A DNA stretch of 64,000 nt from contig JAUPFP010000007.1 of assembly GCA_036925085.1 (NCBI GenBank), forward strand, positions 4,885,058 through 4,949,057. Reading direction: 5' to 3'. Positions 22,766 to 34,889 of the stretch are shown here, piece after piece. A program made the position numbers and the translations under genes. Below the pieces are notes generated by a model that worked only from the letters and a program-made list of their open reading frames with translations, was not told the DNA's origin and searched no databases. Source of the stretch: Brachycybe producta. Its lineage: Eukaryota > Arthropoda > Diplopoda > Playtdesmida > Andrognathidae. Within the stretch, counting starts at the first letter, position 1, and each line of letters begins with the position of its first letter.

Positions 22766-22876
22766 TCGCGTTTATAGTCGGATATTTCATGATGACGTCC
22801 TATCAGATTTGTATTCATATTGTCTACAAATCCAAGAAGACATATGAAATCACAAAATATCGATAATAAACGTGGC
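22766..22876. mobile_element. Possible family J element, degraded
   Basis: CGCGTTTATAGTCGGATATTT at the left and ATATCGATAATAAACGTGGCG at the right are imperfect inverses, similar to 38020-38138. Confidence 0.4.
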
Positions 22877-22879
22877 GTA

Positions 22880-25800
22880 AATCATTTTTATAATTGTTTT
22901 TGTACCAAAATCATTAATTTTTTTCAATCACGCTGTATTTGGAGAAAAAAATACAAGATGCCTCCATAATGTTATTAGAAATCAATCAATTGAATATTTA
23001 TTTTTTTATGTAAATTATTTACTAAAAACTATTTTTAATTTTTTTTTTAACATTTTGTATGAAGTAGAACTACAGACGTTTTGGATAATTTACTAATTTA
23101 CAGGATGTTTCAAAAGATATGACAATGAAGGACATTTAATTGATGAATTTTAAGAATACGATGTCTTCAAAATGTGGTCACAATTGGTATAATAATTTAT
23201 TAAAATGACTTTTGAAATAGATTAACGCCCTTAGTAACTATTAAATTGTTTCATCTCGGTCATTTTATATTTTTTAAAATGTCCAATTTTATTTTAATTC
23301 ATTTGTATAAGTTGCCTTCCCGCAATTTAATACTTGGTGACATCACCAAAGGGGGGGGGGGGAGGTTGGTCAAAAATTAACACTTGTATCAATTTGTTTG
23401 AGAGAGAAAAAAAAAATGCAATAAACCTTTTAGTTTATATTATAGAATTTGTTTTGTTATTATCTCTTTTCTATTAGACAAAATGACACCAAACCTAAAT
23501 TTCTAGTTAACCTCTGTGACGTCACAAACTTGGCTACTGTGAAGAGGCAACTGTAACGAGTAGGTTTTTCTACTATCTTAATTGAAGATTTAGAGGTCGT
23601 TTAAATTTGAATATACATCTAATACTACTATTATTTTCTTCTAAAAATTAGAACAGTTTATTTGTCCATAATAATTACAATTTCATATGCAGTTTTTGAA
23701 CTAAATTATTATCCTTTGCCATAAGCTCTGTGGGTTGCATTATTGAAGCTCGGATTTCTATGCAAATATCAAGCAAATGTATCTCAATTTGTGGCCCAAG
23801 TATACCAAATGTAAAATAATCATCATCATTAGATCAACTGCAATTAGGCTTTGGTTAGAGGCTATATATATGGGGTCTGTTTACTATCAGTTGTTAACTA
23901 GAGTTCTAGTCTCTAACTAGTGTTTCTGATTAAAAAAACATAGTTGAATGGATTAGGCCATAAATTCAGAAACATTTGCTTGATATTGCATAAAAATCCG
24001 AGTCCTAATAATTATACAAATTCCTATTTAAATTAATAATTAATAAATTAATAATGAAACAGTAATTTCTTTAAGTCAAAATTCTAAAAAAAAAAATCAA
24101 TCCTGGGTTTGAGTAGAATTAACTCATATATCACTATTTTAAGTTATTTTTTTTGTGGTAATATTCAAGTTTATTCTATTCTAATTATTAATTATTGGTT
24201 AGTAATATCAAATTGGTTTTTACAGTTACTTTTAGATTGATATAAAAAAAACCTCTAGTGTATTATAAATAATTTTTAATTAAGAACCATCATTATCATG
24301 ATAATAATTATAAGAATAAGAAAAAAGTAGGTTGTTACTTTTTTATTTCATCTTGATTTGTTAATATTAATTTTGCACTTTGTTCGATCTGATGACGAAA
24401 CTGGGTCTGACCAGCTGATACCAACCAGTAGTAAGAGGGCGTTACTTGTACCTTTTTTTCCTTCTCTCTATTTTTTTGTTCCCATGGTATTTTAATATTA
24501 AAAGTTGTTTGAGGAATTGTGTGTTTGTGATCTTCACAGTGCTGGTCAGACCGGCGTTGGGTGAGGGTTGCTGCTTGGAACGTTCCGCTTTTTTTTCCAA
24601 GTACACAAGAAAAGTTAACATAGAGAGAGGGAACACATTTTTTTTTTTAAGTGGCTTTAATTTTTTTAAATTTATGCTTCAAAAAAAGGGGAGATTTCTA
24701 GTTTTTTTATTTAAAAAAAGATAATTTTCTTTAAGTTTGTAACTTTTTCAAGGGTTTATTAATATTTTATCAGCTGAAAAAAAATTTTCTTCTTTTTTTT
24801 TTTTTTGCGCAAACTCAGGAGTAAATAACAAATTTTCAGATTTTGTTGAGGTTTTTTTTTTTGTAAAAAAAAAAAAGTTTATGAATTTTATTTTCATTTC
24901 AGTTTGAACACAGTGATAAAAGGGCTAAAAGAGGCCTCTCTTTCTCTGTCTGCCAGTGCCTTTTTTAAAAAATTTACTTTGTAAATTCATTCCGTCCATA
25001 ATTTTGTACAAAAAAAAACTTTTGGTACCGATATCTTAAAAAAAAAGTCCAACAACTGGTAATTAGAAAGTGAACATGGCTCCACCACATAAGGTAAGAT
25101 ATATAATTTGTAATTATTTTTTTTTCGACTTCTAAAACATTTAATTAAAACAAATTATGGGTTGCAAATTTAAGGTATTTTTGTTTTCAATTAGCAACCA
25201 TTAGCCTCTTAAGGTAAAATTCTGTAGAAGGCAAACTGTACAGGCAACTATAAGGCACCTGTACAATTTCTTGCATAGAGGCTAATCTGGCTACTAATCT
25301 AAAAAAATTTCCGAAATTTTATACAAATCTTGATGTCATTTTTTTTTTAAAAAAATCAAATATAGGATTCAAATGTGCTGATAGATTACTGTTTATGAAA
25401 CAAAAAAAATCTTATACTTTTAACAGTAAGTTGTTATAGAAATAAAGCATTAGCTATAGATGCATGAAAGCATTGGTACACGTTTAGCAGTAAACATTTA
25501 TAGCAATGTACTGCTGCTATTTGTGAAATGGCCAGCTTTTTAATTTGAACTTTGATAATATGAATTTAATGGTCACTTAAGAGAAGGATAAAAATTTCCA
25601 CTCGAAAAAGAATTCTGGGGAGAAAGACAAAAAAAAAATAAGGAATTGCGCAAATTTCACTGAATTTAAAATGTTGAAAATACACATTTATTGTCCAATA
25701 GTCAGAGCGTCAAAACAGGTTTTAGCCCCCCACCCCCCCCCCCCCCCCCTTTCCCCTCACTCGTCCCCTGCCATGAATTGCGTCATACATTTCACGCCGT

Positions 25801-25990
25801 GTAGCAAAAAAAATATATATATAAGATCTTTAAAAATGGCTGCCACTTTTATTTGAAATTCAGAATATTTTACTGAAGAGCAAACAAGAAAAGAGAAAAA
25901 CACCATAAAATGCAAAATGTAAGCAAATAACGTTTATGACCATGAAAAATTCGGAAATGCATTCTGAATTCATTTAAAAAAAAATAGGGA
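22880..25990. other. Intergenic, no gene seen
   Basis: AT-rich. Holds a G run near 23350-23362, a family N-like piece at about 23460-23540 with TGACGTCA (23517-23524), and an inverted pair ATTAGCCTCTT / AGAGGCTAAT at about 25200-25285. The ORFs at 24442-24724 are low-complexity on both strands. Confidence 0.5.
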
Positions 25991-26012
25991 AAATCGGTTA
26001 GAGGAACCACTT

Positions 26013-26283
26013 AGCCTCTTGTGTACAAGCTTGTAGAACTATTTCGCCTGCTTGCACATGTTTGGTGCAAAATATATAACAACTTCAAAGCCTTAGCTTG
26101 GAGGCTAATGGTTTCTAAACAGCTATTGCGCCTTTTTGTGTATATATTACCTTTGGCGCAACTTTTATGTAACACCTTCATTGCCTTAGCTTTGAGGCTA
26201 GTGGTTCCTAAAGAGCTGCCTCGCTCTTTTATTTTTTGTGTCGCACCCTATATAACAACGTCACAGCCTTAGCTTGGAGGCTA
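26013..26283. repeat. Three tandem copies of an 85-95-bp unit
   Basis: Each unit ends GCCTTAGCTT(T/G)GAGGCTA. Units 2 and 3 share GGCTA(A/G)TGGTT-CTAAA-AGCT then a GCGC or TCGC box, then TAACA-C-TC. Boundaries are about 26013-26101, 26102-26194 and 26195-26278. I do not recognise the family. Confidence 0.7.
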
Positions 26284-26299
26284 GTATCTCCTGATATTC

Positions 26300-27035
26300 C
26301 CCAAGGAACTTGAATTCGCATTTTGACTGAAACAATGCAAATTTGCATTTTGCGTGTATGCGAACCCTCCCTTATATCCCCCCCCCTTTCTCACCTCCTC
26401 CCCTTCTTTCTAAAAAAAAGGGGTTCATTTCGTGCCTTGGATTTTTTTTTTTTATTGCCGGAAGGTTTCCATTGTAATGTTCAGGTGAAACAAAACACAA
26501 GAATGGGTTAGGTTGCGTAATAATAGTTTTTACCTTTTGTCGTGTACATATTATAAATGTTAAATTTTTGGAGGCCATAATCTCTTGTTGGCTTTCGTTG
26601 GTTTAATTCTTCTTCTGCTCATTTTTTTTTTAGCTCTATTGTGATTTTTTTTTGTGTTGCTTAGCGTTCAAGGAACGTGTTTTTACATTGCAATAAGAGA
26701 TAAATACTTATTATTGGCCTTCTAAAACCAGCTGAAAATGTGGACTTTTTGAATGTGGAACATTTATTATTGGCTTATTAGAAGGCAAGAGGAATAAGTA
26801 ACGAATGTAATGTTTCTTTTAAAGTAAAAACTTGAGTTTAACGAAACCTCCATAGACATCAACGTGTTATAGTTCTACGTTTTGATATATATGCTATTAA
26901 AGCACCAAAACGAGAAGCTTTTTCATTTTATTTCTCTTTTCCATCAAATTCTTTTTATCATTTCCATTAAAAAAAATGTGGTATTTATCGACATTTTTTT
27001 ATTAAAATGTCACTTATTCCTCTTGGCTTTTAATC
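26300..27035. other. Intergenic, no gene seen
   Basis: AT-rich with C and T runs (around 26378-26460). TTATTGGC-TTCTAA occurs near 26711 and a variant near 26768. No feature is supported. Confidence 0.5.
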
Positions 27036-27157
27036 CTTATGTTACGACTTGGTGTTGTTCAACCATCGGCACGCGTGCCATACGATATGAGGGAGCTTCT
27101 TATATTATCGTTTGGCACGCGTGCTGATGGTTGATCAACACCAAGTTGTAACATATA
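27036..27157. repeat. Long hairpin containing GGCACGCGTGCC
   Basis: The left arm runs from TTATGTTACGACTTGGTGTT to GCACGCGTGCCATACGATAT and the right arm is its near-perfect inverse, about 50 bp of stem with a loop of about 20. Each arm carries the palindrome GCACGCGTGC. It is probably a small foldback transposon. Confidence 0.8.
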
Positions 27158-27159
27158 AT

Positions 27160-28320
27160 ATAATTATTCATCAAGTAATACCACCCCCTTTTCCCCCTCC
27201 CTCCTTTGTGTTTTGATATTGTTAAAAAAATACGAAATTTAATAGGATACGTAAAATTTCTTCTTTTTTTGCTCGTCATTCAATTTTATTTTGTAAGGTT
27301 TGGTGTAAAATATATAAAAATATAAAACATCATCGTCATTATTTTGAAACTGAAAATCTGAAAGTCTTGTTAAACTGGTTTCTTTTCATTTGTTTTCTAT
27401 TAGAAGATAAAACAGAAAAAACAGGGATTCTAAGAAGGCCAATATTCAAGAAGACTTGGTACTTGAACTTCAACTTGAACCTTCTTCTTCTTCTGAACAA
27501 GGGGTTCCAACATTGAAAAGACAAAACTCTTTATTTTTTTTTAATAAAATAGTCAATCAAAACCAGGTTTTTTTTTCAGTGTTGAAAATCGTGTTCAAAA
27601 GGTTCAAATTGAAGTTCAACTTGTTTCAAATGCCTAATTTTTTCTATTTTTGTAGGCGCTGCCTACTTATAAAAGTTGTGTAGTTTTGATTCAGGCTGTG
27701 AATTTTGCAAGAAATGTTTTCCCCAAGACATACCATAATAATGAGGAGGATGATGATGATGATATGACACTTGCAAATTAACTTATGATTATCAATTTAA
27801 TAAGCTTGCATTTGAAAACAGCAAAATGTTTTTAACTACTTTGCAATGGGATACAATAATTAACACTCATTGCAGTAATTGGTTAAGACCGTTGTTGTTG
27901 TTGTGACATCATCTGATACTTAACATGGATTACTTATAAGTTAAGAAAAGATAGTTTAAAATTTTTAAATTACTTTGTAGGAAGGAAGAAATAAAAAGTT
28001 CTGTCCCTTGTTTCACGTGATGAGCGAGTGTTAACAATGGGACTTGTGGTTTGCCCCCACCTCCTTCTCTCTGGATCCCTCAGCCCCCCCCCTCTCCCTT
28101 CGTCTCTTTACCATTTCACCCCCTCCAGTGGTGGTACAAGGTTAAGAAAAAAAAATGGGATTTTAGGTTACTTAATTTCTTTTTTCTGTTTCCACTTCCA
28201 AAAAGTTAAAAGCATTCTTAGAATAAAAAAATTCAGTTTTTGACCAAGTAGTTGTTTTCGCGATGAAGTCCAGACATTTGGTTAGAAGTAGACCTTGAGA
28301 GAGGTCTTCTTGATGGGTGG
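27160..28320. other. Intergenic, no gene seen
   Basis: AT-rich with C/T-rich patches near 27180-27205 and 28085-28105. Inverted AACTTCAACTTGAAC-type words near 27470 are simple. No conserved frame. Confidence 0.5.
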
Positions 28321-28354
28321 GGAATATTCATAATGAGTCAGTTGACTTGAATCT

Positions 28355-28556
28355 TAGGCTGGTTTTACATGGGACCACTTTGTAGTGGCCACAAAATGTG
28401 GTCGTCTTTAGAAGAGTACTGTTTATACAAGCTACTGTTAACGTTTTTTTCTTGCACCAGAGTAGCGAAGAGTGGTGGAGCACTGCCACAAGTGACACGT
28501 GGTGACAGCAGGCCATAGTTTTCTCAATGGCTTTCTTCACACGAACCACACATATG
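28355..28556. mobile_element. Family F-like fragment
   Basis: Left TTAGGCTGGTTTTACATGGG then ACCACTTTGT-GTGGCCACAAAAT, right TTCTTCACACGAACCAC. It is similar to the ends at 9170 and 10740, with weaker symmetry. Confidence 0.5.
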
Positions 28557-28872
28557 AGCTAAATGAATTCAAGTTAAATGTGTTTAGGTGAATTCTACGG
28601 ACCTTATCTTCACCTAAAAAGTTAAATGCATTTAAATGCTAATCATGTTCTACAGAACCCTGTTAAGGACAAACAAAGAATATATCGAATTTGAGTTCAT
28701 AGCATTCAATATAATGGATTAGTTTAACAAAATATTGATTTAGTATTTCAATTTATTCAAATATTAAGTAATGTGGGGGCTACTGTCGATTTTATCTTGG
28801 TTATTGTTTTTAACTGGACTCCATTATAATTCAACTAAAAATATTTAACTTGAATGCATTTAACTCAAGAGT
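28549..28872. mobile_element. Family G inverted-repeat element, second copy
   Basis: ACATATGAGCTAAATGAATTC at the left and GAATGCATTTAACTCAAGAG at the right are inverted. Interior words AACCCTGTTAAGGAC and TTGATTTAGTATTTC match 18975-19280. Confidence 0.6.
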
Positions 28873-29123
28873 AGATAGGGTATGTTAGCCAGAAACTGGC
28901 TTGAGAGCTGTAATAACACTTTTGGTAGAATTATGTCCAATTAATAAGGTATTTTTTTTTCTATAGGGAACCTCAGTAAAACTGACAAACTACAAAATAA
29001 TGCATATTCAACAAAAAGACAATGCAAATGCTAGACAAATCTAAAACCTCAAAAGCTAATGAGGTTTCTTTTATGCTCTAATTACATTTTGGAGTATATT
29101 TCAGGGCTGATACAGCCCTGATA

Positions 29124-29203
29124 TAGCCTCCACCTTTAATTCTTGTCTTTTGAGATGAATACTATCTCAAGACTTAAAAGACAAGAATTGAAGGTGGAGG
29201 CTA
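29124..29203. repeat. Compact hairpin with 30-base arms
   Basis: AGCCTCCACCTTTAATTCTT and its inverse AAGAATTGAAGGTGGAGGCT continue inward through GTCTTTTGAG / CTCAAGACTTAAAAGAC, with a loop of about 10. It could be a small foldback element or an RNA hairpin if transcribed. Confidence 0.7.
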
Positions 29204-29966
29204 GTAGTACTCCAAGCATACTCCAACCAAATTACCTGAAAGCATTACTACTGTAGAATCAACTCCTATTAGGCTTGATTAAGTTAGGATACCTGTATTA
29301 TACAGTGGTCAGTTTTAGTTCTGTTCTTATTCTAAGCCAAATATATAAACACTTTGTTTTCGATGACTAGGTTGTAATGAAAGGGGCACCCCTTAACCAA
29401 TATAAACTTGACTCTCTAAGCGATCTTCTTTCAGTCTTATTATGACGTCATTTTACTTGAAATATTTCTAAACGTCCTTTTGATTGTTTTATTTTTAGTT
29501 TCTCCAGGGTTTGTTATTTGCACTTGAACATAAAAGCGCAGTTGAATATTTGAAATATAATCTTTGACCTGATTTTACCAGATCTGCAATTTTGTACTTG
29601 TGCGGTATAAAAGATCGATTTAATGATCGATTTTTGGTTTTTTCATTGCCCTGTATATGTGTATGTTGTACGGTGGGGGGGGGGGGGGAGTAGGGAAGGT
29701 GGATTTGGTGTGGTGTCTATATTATATAGGGGCGTGTGACGTCAATGCGCGATTTTAACTTTTTTTTTGGTCGCCATTTCTATTATTTAGGTCATCCATC
29801 TATCCAATATGAGCGCTCTCTAATGAAGTGAGAACGTTTTTGTTGTGGTTCATGATAACTTATTCATTCATATCAAAAATAGCGAATTTCTCTTTGCAGT
29901 TTTGGCGCCATGTTTTTTTTTCTGTGTGTGTATGCTGCTTATTTGTGGAGAGTTGTTTCATAGACC

Positions 29967-30310
29967 CAGGGGGGGGGGCGGATTTACCAATAGGCAAAGT
30001 AGGGAGCTTACCTAGGGTTGGAAATTGTTAGGGGTAGCAAATCTAAAAATGTTTATTTTTTTTAAATTATTTTTAAAATTCGTTTTGGATATAAAAAAAA
30101 AATAACTATTGTAAAACAATAAATTGTCTACTGTAACTTGGGTAGTCAACATAGGCGTGGGCAGAAGTACAGATTAAAGGAAGCGAATAGGTGAAAGGGG
30201 GGGGGGGGGTTGATGGTATATAACAATGGTTTGTCAGGAACCAGCTCCCCAATTGCTTTCCTGGCTGGAAACTGCTGCCTAGGAGCGGTTAAATGGTAAA
30301 TCCGTCACTG
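29967..30310. mobile_element. Short non-autonomous hAT element
   Basis: Left end CAG-(G)n-CGGATTTACC, right end GGTAAATCCGTCACTG, i.e. inverted CAGTG(A/G)CGGATTTACC-type ends. Flanks are CATAGACC (29959-29966) and CATAGAGC (30311-30318), an 8-bp duplication with one change. It has no transposase. Confidence 0.75.
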
Positions 30311-30319
30311 CATAGAGCG

Positions 30320-32815
30320 CCATATTATGGAATTATAGTCAACGTTTATGTTACTGAGAATAAGGGCGTGGTAACATGGCAATGGGGCCCCCTTCTTTTT
30401 CATAAGGGCCCCAACTCCATTTAATTATTTTGTTCAAATACAATGCCTTTTGTTGTGTGCCAAATTATTTAAAACGAAATCTTTGAAAATGTAATGTAAA
30501 TGTATTCAGAAGCTGAATCGTCAGCTTTGTTGTTTAGTTATGTAATCTTGATTTTTTTTTTTTTTTTTTTTTTTTAATGTGTTAAATTCTATACAATGCA
30601 TCATTCAAATTATAGGATTAGATTCTTTGGACTAACTTTTATGAAACTTCGCTCTTTTAATGTTCATCATCGTTCGTGAAAAATACACATTGTGGGGATT
30701 AATTTTTTACTTTCCTTGGCATCTTTTCAATTTTAAATAATATCCTAATTTGCAGATGGCGCACAAAATTGAACGTGAAAAGTCCAAAGATCTGTTAGCA
30801 TTGAGCATTTTATCTGTATAATAAGCTGGATTTATTTGATTTCCACTCTTGATTGCAGCGCCTCTTTTGGTCGAGTGGGTATTCTAAAAAGTTTTAGGAA
30901 AAGTCCACATCACAATTACAAGATGGGATTGTTGTCAGTCATTGTTTAACTATGGCTATCATAAAGCACAGGCATATTTCAATGCTTACCCATAGCCCTT
31001 ACACAGGCAAGATGAGAAGGGAACTATTTTTCTTCATGAGACATTTTTTTTTTTCGGTACGTGTGGTCGAACCATTCGTGACCAGTATGGTGAGCCGTTC
31101 ATGGCGAAATTGACCCGATTTGGTCAATTCCACAATTCAGTTATTGATATCTACAATTTAATTGCAAATATTGTTAATTAAGTCGTGCATATCTATATTG
31201 GAATTATGGATATCCATAATTGGAACATTTTGACATGAAAGGTCATGGGTCACTAAGTGGTTTGGTCCCAAGTACAGAAAAAAAAATGTGTACGTTCATG
31301 GAAGTGAGCATGTTGCTTATTTGTGCATAGTTCTCGTTTTTGTTTTGTTCAAAATATGCAATAGCTGAGCAAAACGCAAGATGGCGCTGTAGTAGACGCT
31401 CTGAGTGTAAATGTCACAAATTAGAATGTTTCTAAAATGAAAAGCTCTATGATGCAGTGGCTAAAAATCATTAAAGCATTGTTAAAATTTTCCCCATAGG
31501 TTTAACATGGAACTTGTAATTAGCTATAGTTTTAAATTGTTCATTTTACAAAGTGTTTTAACGCCCATTAAAAACTCAGCGCCCTTAAAATGACAAAATA
31601 AGACCACTTTCTATCATTTTTAATGGGCATTTTACAAAAATAAATGCCGTCTCAGATTGTTTATTAGGTATCTTGTTATATAGTAGTGCAAATAAAACAT
31701 GTGGGCCACCTCAAGGGCCATTTGTAAATCTAACCATAAGCCAAGCTGGCACCAGTTTAAAAAAATTGGCAACGTTTTTTTTTTTTTTCTAGCTTAACAT
31801 ATATTACTTGGATGAAGTCCTAGTTACACATGGCATTTATATTTTAATTTTATGACCCACCAGTGTGTTCAATAGCGCCTCTAACGGTGAAGTTTAGCAT
31901 TTTTTTTATATTTCTTTATTTGCATATGTATGTATTTCTAGCAGGGTAATTTTTTTTTGTTTCTCTGCATTGTTTTACATTCATAAATGTTGCAACACAC
32001 GTTCGTGATCTTTTTTTTGTGTGTGTGTCCTGTCCTATATTCTATTTATGTAGTCATTAAATTGATTTGTTTCACTTTTTTTTTCTGTTTTGTCAAACAA
32101 AATGGAAGTTAGGCCCACCTCTCTACAGGTTGAGAGGAAAATGGGAGGAGTTAAGGGGGCCTCACTTTCTCATGATTTATTCAATTTAGAAACAAGAGAA
32201 ACATTGAAATATCAATTATTTGTTGAGTTTTTTTTTTCTGTTTTCTGTTACATTTTTCCTGAGGGAAATTTGAGCATTTGTGAGTGTGTAACCAAGAGAC
32301 AGATTACAACCCTAACTCCTCTTATATCAGTGTTTCTGTCTGTCTGTGTAAATCTCACTTTTCACCTCATTTTGGAGGTCCCCCAGGCCCCCAACCCTCA
32401 CCCCTTAATTGTTACCATACTTTCCTACCCATAATTCCCTTCTTCTAACAGCTGTGTTAGGCCGCCTAGAATGTGTGGTTGCCCCTTTTTGTAACTTTTT
32501 TTTTCGTTATTTTTTTTTTTTAAAAACATTTCAGTTTATTTCAGATCAGTTTGCTCCGGTTTGTTCCTGTGACTCATTTTAATATTTTTAAAACGTTTTT
32601 TTTTTACATTGGAAGTTGATAAAATAAAACTGAAACTCGTTTTAACCAGTTTAAACCAAGTTAAACTTCTTTTTAAAAGTGTCAACCCCCATGAGTTCAT
32701 TTTTTTTTATTTAGAAATAACTTTGATTTTAAGATGCTTTATGAACGGTAGATTTTTGAACTCTTGAAAAATGGATTTCATGGGCCATATAATATAGGCC
32801 TCTAATTAGTAATTA
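30320..32815. other. Intergenic, no gene seen
   Basis: AT-rich with a T run of about 25 near 30550-30575. An ORF at 32090-32434 depends on a non-ATG start or a shorter ATG version and is T/C-rich. I see no family in it. Confidence 0.5.
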
Positions 32816-33048
32816 TTAGAAACTAGAAAGTGTTTTTTTTTTTTGGAAATTAGAAGAGGGATAGGGTAAATCACTTACGGGTAATTTTCATATTTGTATC
32901 TTTCAAAATAAACTTTTTGTAGACAAAAATTAAAAATGTCTGCTTAAAAGTTGAGTCGTTTTAAAACTGACATGAAAAGCTTATTTTGAAAGATAAGAAA
33001 CATGAAAATACTCTTAAATGATTGAGCTACCCTTCTAGTTTTCTAAAA
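32816..33048. mobile_element. Family C inverted-repeat element
   Basis: Left TTAGAAACTAGAAAGTG with a nearby duplicate end, right CTACCCTTCTAGTTTTCTAAAA. Inner mirrored AAATCACTTACGGG and CTTAAATGATT. Confidence 0.65.
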
Positions 33049-33138
33049 TGCTTTCTAGTTTGTTTTTTTTTGTTCTTCTTAATATTGCTTAAGAAAGAAT
33101 AATCAGAACTCGAAAATCTCAGCTGTTTATAAAGAATT

Positions 33139-33378
33139 TTAAGGGGTATTTTTTATGTTAATATTATTTTTTTAATAAGTTTTGTCAGTTTTAAAACGAC
33201 TCAACTTTTAAGGGCAATTTCATGTGAATATTTTTTTCAAAATAATCTTTTTACAGACAAAAACTTAAAAAATATCGTTTGCTTAAAAGTGTTGAGTCGT
33301 TTTAAAACTGACATAAAAAGCTTATTTTGAAAAAAATAGCAATATGAAAATATCTAAATGACCCTTCTAGTTTCTGTA
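33139..33378. mobile_element. Family C inverted-repeat element, truncated at left
   Basis: The right end ACCCTTCTAGTTTCTGTAA and interior AAAAACTTAAAAAATATCG are family C. The left end is missing, and part of the arm repeats the preceding copy. Confidence 0.5.
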
Positions 33379-33957
33379 ACACAAAAATTTCATTTTTGCA
33401 CCTTTGAAAAACAGAAAAATCAAGGATTTCAAAAGTATTACTTTTACACTTAAAAAAATCACCTTAATTTGATGTTTTGATCACTTATTGTAACATTTAA
33501 ACCTCCCGTTTTATCAATTTTTTAAAAAAAATCTTAACGAGGAAGTTTAAATTATTTTATGAATACACAGGAAATGCGTCTGTGTGTTCGTTATAATTCT
33601 TTATATAAAAAAATATTTAAACATTTTTTCATCATTTCTTTTTCTGATAATTTTTTTTTGTTTCATTTTTAATAATACAGAAGAAACAAAAAAATCATTG
33701 TTTTTTCTAAGTATTTGGCCTTGTTTTTTATTCAATATATCATTTTTCTATATTTTGGGAAATGAAAGTTTTTTTTTTAATAAGTCATCAGCTTTAACAC
33801 AAATAAATATGAACTCGTCTGATGACGCATTTCCTGCAATCTTTATTTTACTTCCTGTGTCTATGATTGGACAGTTCCTGTGTTTCTCAACTTCTGATAA
33901 TGATGGAATTTATTATCTGTCGAAAAAGAGAAAGAAAACTTGACAAAAATCACAAAG

Positions 33958-33962
<5 letters not shown>

Positions 33963-34010
<48 letters not shown>
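33963..34010. repeat. GA dinucleotide tract
   Basis: About 24 GA units, a pure purine strand able to form triplex DNA. The Arg-Glu ORF over it is an artefact. Confidence 0.95.
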
Positions 34011-34472
34011 CACTTAACTAATAATAGACCAAAAGAGGGGGGGTTAAAATTTGGTTGTAAAGTTAACTGACTCTGGCTTTTTTAAAAAAAAAATTCTGTA
34101 AAAAAAAATTGGAAATCTTTGCTAGAAACTAGAATAGGTCATAGTGATTTCCATGCGGGGAGATATTTGTTTGAAGTTAGTTTTTTTGGTGAATGTTAAT
34201 TTGTTTTTCGACTAGTCTTGTTTCAAACGATTTTATTATATCAAATGTTGTTCATTTTTTTTATAAACAGGTAAATCACATTTAGATTTTACTTCAACGT
34301 CTAAATGTGTTCTCGTGTCTCCTTAAATGAAAAGTTTTAGGTCCGAATTCAAGAAGGAAATATGGAATTCGCACTTCAAACTTCAAACTGGGGCAAGAGG
34401 TTTCTTAAACGTCTCTCAAACTCGAATTAATTTCTGTCTTTCAGGTGCAAAATGAAGAAATATTTTGAGTGT

Positions 34473-34616
34473 TTTAGAAACTAGAAGGGTAAAACAAATC
34501 AATTCATGCTGACATTTTTTTAAATAAGTTTTGTTTCAGTTTGTCTAAAGTTTATTTTGAAAGATATTAACATGAAAAGACTCCAGTGATTGAGCTACCC
34601 TTCTAGTTTATAAAAA
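34473..34616. mobile_element. Family C inverted-repeat element, short copy
   Basis: Left TTAGAAACTAGAAGGGTAA and right CTACCCTTCTAGTTTATAAA are inverted. It is shorter because the central GACGATAT block is missing. Confidence 0.65.
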
Positions 34617-34695
34617 AACACTAGTTTCTTTTAATTTTGCACTTCTGAAATCTGAATAATCAAAAGTTCGAAATTCAGCTGTTCCTAAAACCATC

Positions 34696-34883
34696 TTAAG
34701 GCCTTGTTTCCACTGGGTTAAAAATTTCAACTTTTTGACAATTCAGCTGGTGAAACCCACGTAGTCCCTGACTGTGATAGTGAATGAGAGAGAGGGGGGG
34801 TGGGGCACCTACCTGTCTTCTATTTTTCACTAGTTGAATTGTCAAAAAGTTGAAATTTTCAACCCAGTGGAAACAAGGCATAA
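34696..34883. mobile_element. Family I element with TTAA end, copy 1
   Basis: Left TTAAGGCCTTGTTTCCACTG, right the inverse ending AAGGCATAA. Inner arms AAATTTCAACTTTTTGACAA and TTGTCAAAAAGTTGAAATTT pair almost exactly. The minus-strand ORF across it is an artefact. Confidence 0.75.
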
Positions 34884-34889
34884 AATGGG

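Noticed and set aside
26013..26283. CRISPR-like or tRNA cluster
   Set aside because: The genome is eukaryotic, the units are diverged tandem repeats with no spacers, and no cloverleaf fits.
32090..32434. 114-codon plus-strand ORF
   Set aside because: No convincing domain, T/C-rich, and no splice partners; the first ATG lies a few codons inside the frame.
33867..34070. Arg-Glu repeat ORF
   Set aside because: Encoded by the GA microsatellite.
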